Positions 27,827-35,018 of a stretch of DNA of 45,078 bases are shown here, one piece after another. The stretch comes from Streptomyces flavotricini (GTDB taxonomy: Bacteria; Actinomycetota; Actinomycetes; Streptomycetales; Streptomycetaceae). Both the position numbers and the translations under genes were made by a program. The stretch lies in NCBI RefSeq assembly GCF_020639365.1, contig NZ_JAINUL010000001.1, positions 1 through 45,078 of the forward strand, given 5' to 3'. The notes below the pieces were generated by a model that made no database searches, was not told the origin of the DNA, and worked only from the letters and a program-made list of their open reading frames with translations. Position 1 is the first letter of the stretch, and the number at the start of each line of letters is the position of its first letter.

Positions 27827-29428
27827 GTGAACGAAGTACAGACAACGCTCGAAGAGGTGCTGCTCGCATCGGTTGAGGGCGTCCACGTGGTGGCGGTCGA
27901 GGTGGCGGAGGACGGTGTCCGGGTGGAGGCCCAGTCGACCATGGGCGGGGCGTCCTGCCCAAGCTGTGGACTGTGGTCAGTGCGAGTGCATGAGTCGTAC
28001 CTGCGGTTTCCTCGTGATCTTCCGACCGCCGGCCAGCATGTGGTGTTGTCCTTGAGGGTCCGCCGGTTCTCCTGCACTGAGACTGCCTGCCCGCGGCGGA
28101 CCTTTGCCGAGCAGATACCTGGTCTCACGCGCCGGTACGGAAGGCGAACCGAACGGCTGCGCTCGGCCCTCGCATCCGTCGGCCTTGCCTTGGCCGGCCG
28201 CGCCGGCGCCCGGATGGCCCATGTCTTCGGCGCACCGGTCAGCCGCAACACCCTCCTGCGGCTGATGACCTCACTGCCGGATCCTGAGGTAGCGGTGCCC
28301 CGCGTGGTGGGCGTCGACGAGTATGCCCAGCGCAGAGGCCGGATCTACGGCACCGTGCTCGTCGACGTCGAGACTCGTCGACCGGTGGACCTGCTGCCGG
28401 ATCGCGAGGCCGACACGCTGGCAGCGTGGCTGGCGAAGCGGCCCGGCATCGAGATCATCTGCCGGGACCGTGCCGTCTTCTACGCCGAGGGCTCCACCCG
28501 CGGCGCCCCGCAAGCCCTCCAGGTCGCTGACCGGTGGCATCTGTGGCACAACCTCGGCCAGGCCACCGAGAAATGCGTCTACAGGCATCGCGGTTGCCTG
28601 CGGCCCGCACCGGTCCAACCGGCGGATCCGGACGAGGCAGAAGCGACGCCCGATTCACCCTCGCAGCCATGGCCTACGGGCCACCGGTTCGCCGAGCGCA
28701 CCCGCGCCAAGCACGCGACCGTCTACGCGCTCCTGGCCGCCGGGCACAGCAAGCGGTCCATCGCCCGGCAACTCGGCATGGGTCACAGCACCGTCCTACG
28801 GTTCCCCGGCGCTGCCACGCCTGAGGCCCTGTTCACCGGGCAGTGGCAAAACCGCCGCACCGCACTCGACCCTTACAAGCCCTACCTCCATCAGCGCTGG
28901 CAAGACGGCTGCACCAACGCCTGGAAACTGTGGGAGGAGATCAAGGAGCAGGGCTACTCGCATGGTTACGCCAGCGTCCGCGACTACATCCGCTCCGTAC
29001 TGCGGGGCAGCCCCCAGCCCATCGGCCCGCGGCCGCCGACGGCCCGCACCGTCACCCGATGGGTCCTCACCCACCCCGACGCGCTGCAGGAACCAGATCG
29101 TATCCAGCTCAAGACTGTCCTGGCCGCGTGCCCCGAACTCGATGTCCTGGCCGGGCACGTGCGCTCGTTCGCCCACATGCTCACCCAACTGGAAGGTCAC
29201 CGGCTGCCTGAATGGATCGAAGCCGCCAGCACCCCCAACCTTCCCGCCCTCCAGTCGTTCGCACGCCACCTCGAACGCGACATGGACGCCGTCATCGCCG
29301 GCCTCTCACTGCCCTGGAACTCCGGAGTCGTCGAAGGTCATGTCAACCGGATCAAGATGCTGAAACGTCAGATGTTCGGCCGTGCAGGATTCGAACTGCT
29401 ACGAAAGCGCGTCCTGCTCTACTCCTGA
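27827..29428 (+). CDS. ISL3-family transposase
   Basis: A 533-residue protein from GTG 27827 (VNEVQTTLEEVLLASVEGVH). The N-terminal zinc-binding region has CPSCGLWSVRVHESYLR and later CTETACPRRTF (zf-ISL3). The DDE domain begins with VVGVDEYAQRRGRIYGTVLV (first Asp), then EIICRDRAVFYAEG (second Asp) and VADRWHLWHNLGQA, the typical ISL3 motif. A helix-turn-helix insert follows (LLAAGHSKRSIARQLGMGHS). It ends with SGVVEGHVNRIKMLKRQMFG, carrying the catalytic Glu. Length and motifs fit an intact enzyme, so this copy may be active. Confidence 0.92.
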   Translation: MNEVQTTLEEVLLASVEGVHVVAVEVAEDGVRVEAQSTMGGASCPSCGLWSVRVHESYLRFPRDLPTAGQHVVLSLRVRRFSCTETACPRRTFAEQIPGLTRRYGRRTERLRSALASVGLALAGRAGARMAHVFGAPVSRNTLLRLMTSLPDPEVAVPRVVGVDEYAQRRGRIYGTVLVDVETRRPVDLLPDREADTLAAWLAKRPGIEIICRDRAVFYAEGSTRGAPQALQVADRWHLWHNLGQATEKCVYRHRGCLRPAPVQPADPDEAEATPDSPSQPWPTGHRFAERTRAKHATVYALLAAGHSKRSIARQLGMGHSTVLRFPGAATPEALFTGQWQNRRTALDPYKPYLHQRWQDGCTNAWKLWEEIKEQGYSHGYASVRDYIRSVLRGSPQPIGPRPPTARTVTRWVLTHPDALQEPDRIQLKTVLAACPELDVLAGHVRSFAHMLTQLEGHRLPEWIEAASTPNLPALQSFARHLERDMDAVIAGLSLPWNSGVVEGHVNRIKMLKRQMFGRAGFELLRKRVLLYS

Positions 29429-29436
29429 AAGCTTAC

Positions 29437-29760
29437 TCAGGACGCGTCCTCGACCAGCCCGAATCCTTCCGGGAACCCTTCCAGGAACTCCCGCCGGGCC
29501 GGGTCGGGTTCGGCCCCGGCCATCGCCCTGACCAAATCGCTCAGCTCCTGCCGCTGATCAGCGGACAGTTGGCTGAACAGGTGGGCGACGCCCTCCAGGA
29601 CCTTCACGGCATCGTCCGGGTCCATCTGCTCGTCTTCGCAGCCCTCGATGAACCACAGGGCGCCGACCAAGCCTCGGCCAAGGCGTGGGTCAGAGACGGA
29701 CACGCGGGCATCACAGTGGCCTCCCAGCAGGTCAACAGCAGAGTCGGGCCATACCACCAC
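29437..29760 (-). CDS. Passenger protein inside the ISL3 element
   Basis: A minus-strand frame of 107 residues ending VEDAS, lying wholly between the transposase stop (8 nt away, tail to tail) and the right inverted repeat. The best-supported part is MDPDDAVKVLEGVAHLFSQL, SADQRQELSDLVRAMAGAE, DPARREFLEGFPEGFGL. It is small, acidic, helical and without Cys. The start is uncertain: ATG 29760 gives the full frame, ATG 29625 gives 62 residues. Being inside the element it moves with it and could be a regulator of transposition, but no domain supports a specific role. Confidence 0.65.
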   Translation of the reverse strand: MVVWPDSAVDLLGGHCDARVSVSDPRLGRGLVGALWFIEGCEDEQMDPDDAVKVLEGVAHLFSQLSADQRQELSDLVRAMAGAEPDPARREFLEGFPEGFGLVEDAS

Positions 29761-29900
29761 ACCCCACTGACATCACCGTCCGTGAGCCTCCACAGAATGT
29801 GGACCAGAGCCTGAGAGTCAGTAACACCCACCTCGGCGCCGTGCTTGCCGAGGAGCTCAGGAATGATTCCTCTGTTCGAGGTCGACCGAGAGAGGCTGTC

Positions 29901-30320
29901 ATGGAAGACGAGCTGGGCGAGCTGATTCATCTGGCGGATCCGCCGGGGACGACTGGTCACGTTGTCTCTCTGCGTGTGTTGGAGCTTCCAGCTCCTGGCA
30001 GAGACTGCCTGGACTGCGAGTTCGTCGTCGAGACCGAGAGCGTCAAAGGCAGCTTCCCGGTCTATGTCACGGCCGATGACCTTGATGACTGGCAGGAGGC
30101 TCTTGAGGAGCTCGCCGCAGGTCGGTTCGTGTCGTGGCTGAACTCGGGGCGGACGGTCCAGTTCAAGATCAAGCCGCTGAGCCCTGGTGTGATCGGGGTG
30201 TCGGTCCATGACGGCCCGTCGTCGCAGGTGACGGTCAGCTTTCCCCTCTTCCCGGCGACCGGCTGGATCGGTGATCAGCGTGCGCGTCTCGAAAAGGTGC
30301 GGCGAGCGTTCGCTAGCTGA
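29901..30320 (+). CDS. DUF5959 family protein
   Basis: A 139-residue protein from ATG 29901 with GAGAGAGG 5 nt upstream. Sequence features fit the actinobacterial DUF5959 family: LIHLADPPGTTGHVVSLRVL at the N-terminus, DCEFVVETESVKGSFPVYV, the DLDDWQEALEELAAGRFVSW block, then VSVHDGPSSQVTVSFPL and a C-terminal DQRARLEKVRRAF. The family is common in Streptomyces and has no defined function; many members resemble small beta-rich immunity-type proteins, but that is only a comparison. It stands alone between the ISL3 element and IS remnants. Confidence 0.75.
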   Translation: MEDELGELIHLADPPGTTGHVVSLRVLELPAPGRDCLDCEFVVETESVKGSFPVYVTADDLDDWQEALEELAAGRFVSWLNSGRTVQFKIKPLSPGVIGVSVHDGPSSQVTVSFPLFPATGWIGDQRARLEKVRRAFAS

Positions 30321-30339
30321 CCGTCCCGACGTCGTTGGT

Positions 30340-30495
30340 GGTAAGCCGACAGCTGATTGTTCAGCGCGGGCGCGGGTGGTGGCGAGGCGGAAGGAGTCAG
30401 TGCCGGTCTCGATGATGTTGCCGCCGAAGGTGAGACGGTCGACGATGGCCGCGCAAAGGCGCGGGTCGGTAAACGTCTTGGCCCTCGAAGAACGC
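30340..30495 (-). pseudogene. IstB (IS21 helper ATPase) C-terminal remnant
   Basis: The minus strand reads AKTFTDPRLCAAIVDRLTFG, GNIIETGTDSFRLATTRARA, EQSAV. The AIVDRLTF.G..IETGTDS(Y/F)RLA..RA block is the conserved C-terminal end of IstB/DnaC-like ATP-binding helpers of IS21 elements. Only about 45 residues remain, joined without a gap to the end of another gene fragment (30505-30990). No IstA is nearby. It is debris of an IS21 insertion or recombination. Confidence 0.75.
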
Positions 30496-30504
30496 CTCCT
30501 GGCC

Positions 30505-30990
30505 GACCGAGGCAAAGATGCCATGCAGCTCCTGCCGCAGCCAGGGCCGCGGCGCCGCCGAACAGCCAGTCGGGTACGACGGCCGGGTCCTGGCAGCCCG
30601 GTGCGGCTGCGGTCACCCGGTATCGGGCCCACTCCTTGGCGGGTTTGCCCTTCTCTTTCCAGCGCACGACGTAGAGGCCGGGTTGGGCGTCGCACCGGAT
30701 CCGGACCCTGGCGCTCACATGCCTGGATCCGTGCAGCACCACCGGCCGCGTGAACCCCGGGGACGGCAGCTCGACCATGCCGCCGTTGCCCATCTCCAGC
30801 CCGTCCTCGGCATGGAGTTCCCCGCCGGCCGGCACCGAGGGCACGTCCCAGGGCGACGCCGGCCACTGCGTATCTGCGGGGTAGCGCTCCTCCATGGACT
30901 CCGGCGGCCGCGCGGTCACCTGCCGCGCGCACTCCGCCCGCTCTGCCGCGTCGGCCGGCGCGGCCCGGATCCTGCCCCACAACCGGTCGA
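30505..30990 (-). pseudogene. Hypothetical gene fragment between two IS junctions
   Basis: The minus strand from 30990 reads IDRLWGRIRAAPADAAERAE, SMEERYPADTQWPASPWDV, ELHAEDGLEMGNGGMVELPS, RPVVLHGSRHVSARVRIRCD, LYVVRWKEKGKPAKEWARYR and PDWLFGGAAA. It then shifts frame to WLRQELHGIFASVGQEAFFE before meeting the IstB remnant. The 5' side abuts the IS5-group element at 30995. I do not recognise the family. It has no proper start, one frameshift near 30560 and a lost C-terminus, so it is not functional. Confidence 0.5.
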
Positions 30991-30994
30991 TCTA

Positions 30995-31856
30995 AAGGTT
31001 GTTGCACAACGTCCGTGATGGGGCATTCCTCTTGCATGGGTGGGGTGTTGCGGGCTGAGGCATTGTGGGTGGAGACGTTCACTGGCTTGCGGATGGGCCG
31101 GTTCGAGAAGCTGGTGAAGGCGGTGCGGGGGCGGGGCGGGAACGGGCCCGGTGGAGGCCGTCCGTGGTGCCTGCCGTTGCCGGACCGGGTCCTGCTGGTG
31201 GCTGTGTACTACCGCACCATTCTCACGATGCGCCAGCTCGCCCCGCTCTTCGGGATCTCCCCGGCCACTGTCTGCCGGGTGATCAAGAGGCTGGGTGCAC
31301 TGCTGGCGCTGGAGCCGGCCCCGCGGCCCGTCGCCGACGTCGAACGACTCTGGATCGTGGACAAAACCCTGATCCCAGTCCGCGACCGCACCGTCGCTGC
31401 GTCGTCCCGCAACTACCGGTTCTCGGCGAACGTGCAGGTCATCATCGACGCCGACAGCCGGCTGGTCATCGCGTCGGCTCGTCCGGCGCCGGGCAACAAG
31501 GCCGACGCCCACGTATGGCGGGAGTCGGACCTTCCGGCCGCGGCGGCCAGGACGACGGTCATCGCGGACGGCGCCTACCTCGGCACCGGGCTGATCGTCC
31601 CGCACCGCAAGCGAGCCGTACGCCCCCCCTCCTGCGCGGCCAGGAGGAAGACAACGCCGAACACCGACGCGTTCGCGCCCGCGTCGAGCACACCTTCGCC
31701 CGGATGAAGAACTGGAAGATCCTCCGCGACTGCCGCCAGAAAGGAGACGGCCTCCACCACGCCGTCACCACCATGCACAACCTCGCCATGACCCGGTGAA
31801 ACAGCAGGTCAGACGCCATTCAGGCTTGCCCGAGACGGACCTTCTGCAACACCCTT
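30995..31856 (+). mobile_element. IS5-group insertion sequence C (DDE_Tnp_4 type)
   Basis: The ends are imperfect inverted repeats: AAGGTTGTTGCACAACGTCC (from 30995) against AAGGGTGTTGCAGAAGGTCC (complement, ending 31856). TA flanks both sides (30993-30994 and 31857-31858), consistent with a TA target duplication. Length about 0.86 kb with one transposase. Its right edge lies exactly at the stop codon of the minus-strand gene at 31856-32665. Confidence 0.8.
31015..31799 (+). pseudogene. IS5-group transposase (HTH_Tnp_4 + DDE_Tnp_4), frameshifted
   Basis: The first frame, from GTG 31015 (31045 is an alternative), has the N-terminal helix-turn-helix YYRTILTMRQLAPLFGISPA, the first catalytic Asp in LWIVDKTLIPV, the SANVQVIIDADSRLVIASA strand, and IADGAYLGTG with the second Asp. 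At a run of seven C (31623-31629) the coding signal moves -1 to LLRGQEEDNAEHRRVRARVE, HTFARMKNWKILRDC, ending at TGA 31797-31799. The Glu of RARVEHTFAR is the third catalytic residue. Either a one-base indel has broken the gene or slippage on the C-run makes the full protein; I cannot tell which. Confidence 0.7.
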
Positions 31857-32665
31857 TACTGATCTTTTCGTTGATTCAGTGGATGTGGCGGCGTTGTGGG
31901 TGGGAGGCTGTCGGGGTGTCCTACAAGTCTTCGTCTGGTGTGTCCGGTTCTCCTGTTCCTCCTTTGAAGCGGCCTGAGTTGGCGGAAGGCCGCGTACGGG
32001 TCGGGGGCGGGACCTGCGGCGCGAACCCCGGCCACGGGTGCAGGTGCGGCTCCCTGTGCGGCGGCGCCCTGCCCGGCGAGGAGGGCGGCCACCGCGCGGT
32101 CGACGCCGACGCCCTGGCCGTGCGTGGCCGTCAGGAAGGCGGCGACGTCGACACCGAGCTGGTCGAGGAGCGCCATCTTCGCGGCCATGTCCGGCCAGGC
32201 CGGGGAGGCCAGGATCGCGTCGCGCACCAGGCCGCCCGGCATCGTCTTCTTGAGCAGGTCCGCCCACCGGTCGGTGCCTTCCGCCTTCGTGCGGGCCGCG
32301 TTGGCCACCACGGCCTGGTGGACGGCGGCGGTCATGCGGCCCATCTGCGGCAGGAACGTGGAGAGGTCGACTCCGGCCTGGTGGAGGCCGACGAGCTGGC
32401 GGGCCAACCGCGGCCAGTCCGCCCCGGCCATCAGCTCGGCCAGGATGTCGTCGCCCAGGACGCCGCGCAGCTGGTCGGCCGACCAGCCCGGGGCCATCGT
32501 CTGAGCGTCCTCGCCAAGTTCCTCCTCCCGGCCGGTGATCCGTTTTTGGGTGGCGCGGCGGACGGCGTCGGTGATGGCCATCATCAGCCGGTAGGCCATC
32601 GCCGCGGTGTGCGCGGCTTCCCCGAGGGCTTCGGCGAACGGTTCGGGCTGGGGCGGGTACGTCAT
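31856..32665 (-). CDS. Mobilization-operon third gene, unknown function
   Basis: A 269-residue protein from ATG 32665 (MTYPPQPEPFAEALGEAAHT), 26 nt after the relaxase stop and with GGGAG upstream, so it belongs to the mob operon. The middle is helical: MAYRLMMAITDAVRRATQKR, GADWPRLARQLVGLHQAGVD, LDQLGVDVAAFLTATHGQGV. The last ~45 residues become Arg/Pro-rich (LQRRNRRTGHTRRRLVGHPD), while another frame would end in a more typical acidic tail (GGTGEPDTPDEDL), so the C-terminus may be frameshifted. It ends in TAA formed at the IS C junction; without the IS the codon would be TAG. Similar genes follow relaxases on actinobacterial mobile elements; a role in DNA processing or transfer is inferred. 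Confidence 0.7.
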   Translation of the reverse strand: MTYPPQPEPFAEALGEAAHTAAMAYRLMMAITDAVRRATQKRITGREEELGEDAQTMAPGWSADQLRGVLGDDILAELMAGADWPRLARQLVGLHQAGVDLSTFLPQMGRMTAAVHQAVVANAARTKAEGTDRWADLLKKTMPGGLVRDAILASPAWPDMAAKMALLDQLGVDVAAFLTATHGQGVGVDRAVAALLAGQGAAAQGAAPAPVAGVRAAGPAPDPYAAFRQLRPLQRRNRRTGHTRRRLVGHPDSLPPTTPPHPLNQRKDQ

Positions 32666-32691
32666 CGGCAGAAGGCTCCCTGGGGTGGGGG

Positions 32692-34116
32692 TCAGCGTGT
32701 ACGGGACGGGCCCGGACGGCCGGGGTCGGGGCGCGGGCGGACCGGTACACCGGTAACGGGCGCAGCCCCGGGCAGGCCACGGCCCGCAGTGCGCACCACC
32801 CGACTGGTACGCGGCTTCGCCGTCGGGGGCCGGTTGCCGGTCAGGCCGGCTGCTTCCCGCAGCAGGACGGCCGCCTCCGAGGCGGCTTTCGCCTGCGCGC
32901 GGAAGGCCTGCGCGCGGTGCCAGGAGGCTGCGGCCTCCACCGCCTCCACAAGGGCGAGCAGCAGGGTGAGGACGACCGCGGCGCCGTCCCCGCGTGCCGC
33001 GCGCGGCGCCCGCTCCAAAGCCCTGGTCGAGGCGCGCCAGCCGGCACGGGCGCGGCCTTCGAGACAGCGGGCGCCGGGGGCGCGGGCGGCCTGCTCGAAA
33101 GCATCGGCCGCCGCCTGGACGCGGGTACGGACGAGGGCCGGGGCATGAGCGGCGGCCACGGCCAGGAGGTCGCCGAGCGCGGCGACATCGCCCGCCCCCT
33201 CGTCCTGCCCGGCGCGGCCGAGGAGTTCGGCGGCTTCGCGGATCCGGTGCTCGGCGAGTGCCCAGTCCGCGTCGGTGACGAGCGGGGTGAAGCGTTCCCG
33301 GACGCGCGGCAGGGACAGGTCATAGGCGAGGGTGGAGCCCGCGAACCAGACGGGCCGGCTGCCACGGTCGGCGCGGTCCCCGGGCAGCGCGACCGAGTAC
33401 CCGACGAGCGTCCCGTCGTCGCCCAGCCGTTCACGCACGCGGACTCCGGCGTCGCGGAGCCGGTCGAGGAAGTCGGTGTCGCCGTGCGCGAGCGCGGCCG
33501 CGGTACGGACGGTGCGCTGCAGGGACTCCCGGGCGGTCTCGGCCAGGCCGCGCCGGGCGGCTTTCTCGGCCTCCCCGGTGACGGGGCGGCGGCGTGCGGT
33601 CCGGTCGAGGGGGGACATCGGAGTGAGGCCCCAGCGGGCTTCGAAGTTCCGGGCGGCGGTGTGCATCGCGGGAATGTCGCCGCGCACACGGGGGTGCCGG
33701 CCGTCCTGCCGGGCGAGGGTCGCCGCGATGTGGATGTGGTCCTCCGCGTGCCGGACCGCGACCCACCGGCAGGCCTGCTCGTCGCCGTGTTCCGCGATGC
33801 CCGCGGCGTGCACCATGGCGGCGGCGACCTCCGCCCACTCGGCGTCCGACAAGCGGCGGTCGCCGGGGGCGTTGCGGACCGAGACGTGCCACACGTGCTC
33901 GGCGGGCTTCGAGCCGCGCAGCGCTTCCACGGGGGCGTCCAGGAGCAGCGCCAGATCGGCCAGCGTCATGCGCCCGGGGGTGCGGGCCGGGCACGGCAGA
34001 TCCGGGTCCCATGCGGCGACGAGGTGGGGGTCGGTGTGCTCGTCGCGCTCGCCCGGACCGAAGAGGTAGGCCAGCAGATCGGCGGTGGTCGAACCCGTCT
34101 CCGCCTTCTTCGGCAT
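32692..34116 (-). CDS. Relaxase / mobilization nuclease
   Basis: A 474-residue protein from ATG 34116, which overlaps the stop of the mobC-like gene (TGATG), implying translational coupling. Motif I: Y17 in TTADLLAYLFGPG, likely the nicking tyrosine. Then EHVWHVSVRNAPGDRRLSD and motif III RHAEDHIHIAATLAR with H123, H127 and H129 for the metal ion, a three-His relaxase signature. Following are FEARWGLTPMSPLDRTARRR and a long Ala-rich helical C-terminus. It would nick oriT and lead the strand during conjugal mobilization driven by another element, since no TraB or type IV secretion genes are in the window. It is in an operon with genes on both sides. Confidence 0.9.
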   Translation of the reverse strand: MPKKAETGSTTADLLAYLFGPGERDEHTDPHLVAAWDPDLPCPARTPGRMTLADLALLLDAPVEALRGSKPAEHVWHVSVRNAPGDRRLSDAEWAEVAAAMVHAAGIAEHGDEQACRWVAVRHAEDHIHIAATLARQDGRHPRVRGDIPAMHTAARNFEARWGLTPMSPLDRTARRRPVTGEAEKAARRGLAETARESLQRTVRTAAALAHGDTDFLDRLRDAGVRVRERLGDDGTLVGYSVALPGDRADRGSRPVWFAGSTLAYDLSLPRVRERFTPLVTDADWALAEHRIREAAELLGRAGQDEGAGDVAALGDLLAVAAAHAPALVRTRVQAAADAFEQAARAPGARCLEGRARAGWRASTRALERAPRAARGDGAAVVLTLLLALVEAVEAAASWHRAQAFRAQAKAASEAAVLLREAAGLTGNRPPTAKPRTSRVVRTAGRGLPGAAPVTGVPVRPRPDPGRPGPSRTR

Positions 34117-34532
34117 CACGACCGCGGGCGCCTCTCCCGCATCACCCGGGCCGTCGCCGTATCGACCCGGGCCACTGCCGCCAACGCCGCTTCCACCACG
34201 GCGGCAGCCGTCTCCGGAAGGCCGGCCACCGGCGGGTCGGCGGTCGTCAGCGAGCGGAGCGCCGTGACGGTCTCCCGCAAGTGAACCCGGGCCTGGACCA
34301 GCTCCCGCAGCACATCGGCGGCGTCCCGGGAGACCGGCACCAGCACATGCTGCGCGACCGCCATCACCTGCCGTCCCGCCCACGACGCGGGTGACATCCC
34401 CTCCCGCTGCGCGGCCAGCCGTACGACCTCCAGCTCCGCGTCGTTGAACGACAGATTCACCCGCCGTCCGCGTGGTGCGGACGACAGCCGCTCACGCCGT
34501 CGGCCCCCGCCGACAGGGCCCTCAATACCCAT
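34116..34532 (-). CDS. MobC-like relaxosome accessory protein
   Basis: A 138-residue protein from ATG 34532. It has a ribbon-helix-helix-like segment RRVNLSFNDAELEVVRLAAQ then REGMSPASWAGRQVMAVAQH, as in MobC / plasmid mobilization relaxosome proteins, followed by a helical C-terminus (DVLRELVQARVHLRETVTAL). Such proteins bind oriT, bend the DNA and help the relaxase nick. Its stop overlaps the relaxase start by TGATG. A palindrome about 70 bp upstream (34603-34623) is a good candidate binding site and could also be the operator by which it represses its own operon. Confidence 0.85.
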   Translation of the reverse strand: MGIEGPVGGGRRRERLSSAPRGRRVNLSFNDAELEVVRLAAQREGMSPASWAGRQVMAVAQHVLVPVSRDAADVLRELVQARVHLRETVTALRSLTTADPPVAGLPETAAAVVEAALAAVARVDTATARVMRERRPRS

Positions 34533-34602
34533 CGCGATCCGCTCCCGGATAACACCCCTTCCGGCCCGCCGAATACGCCGGGCCCTTCGGGGTCAGTCAA
34601 CC

Positions 34603-34623
34603 CGTACTGTTCCAGTACGTACT
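34603..34623. promoter_or_regulatory. Palindrome upstream of mob operon; candidate oriT or operator
   Basis: Two overlapping symmetric elements: CGTACT-GTTCC-AGTACG (34603-34619), an inverted repeat with a 5-nt spacer, and the perfect palindrome AGTACGTACT (34614-34623). They lie 70-90 bp upstream of the mobC-like start, where oriT or its binding sites are usually found. Confidence 0.5.
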
Positions 34624-34694
34624 AACTGGCTGCCAATTTCTAATGCCTGAAAAATGGTTGCAGAACCGTGCGCCCGCGAGCCGGGAAAACCGTC

Positions 34695-34862
34695 ACGCCG
34701 ACACCCGACACCCGACACCCCCCCCAGCGACCCCCCGACGCCCACCCACGCGAACCCGCACCCCCACCCCGCCACAACCACCACCCCACCCCCACACCCC
34801 CGGGCGCCACCCCCACCCCACACCACCCCCCAAACACCCCCACACACCCCCACCCCCGGACC
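34695..34862. repeat. C/A-only low-complexity tract (G-rich on minus strand)
   Basis: Over about 165 bases the plus strand is almost only C and A, with very few G and T, in units such as CACCCCCACCC and CACCCCCACACACCCCC. The minus strand therefore has many runs of three to five G separated by one to three T-containing bases, a pattern that can form G-quadruplexes. All overlapping frames here are low-complexity Pro/Thr/His (or Gly/Trp) and are not genes. Confidence 0.85.
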
Positions 34863-35018
34863 ACAAAGAAGCGACGAGCACCCCACGGTTGAAGCTCAGC
34901 TCGTTGGGTCACCGAGCAGGCAGGACGAAAACTCCGACGCCAGCATGGGCTGATCGATACGCTTCGTAGATCACTGACGTCGCTCCTGGAGCGATGTGCA
35001 CATCGTGTTGGGGGCACC

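Larger units (their letters stand above)
27707..29811 (+). mobile_element. ISL3-family insertion sequence with a passenger gene
   Basis: The terminal inverted repeats are GGCTCTGGTCCACTTTCTGTGG (27707-27728) and the complement of 29790-29811, with a single mismatch over 22 bp. The 2105-bp element contains a full ISL3 transposase on the plus strand and a second gene on the minus strand between the transposase and the right end. Expected 8-bp target duplications are not seen (TGACAACG on the left, TGAGAGTC on the right), which suggests later rearrangement or an old insertion. Confidence 0.85.

Noticed and set aside
34643..34892. Overlapping open frames in the C/A-rich tract
   Set aside because: They translate to low-complexity Pro/Thr/His or Gly/Trp/Val strings and owe their length to lack of T and G on one strand.
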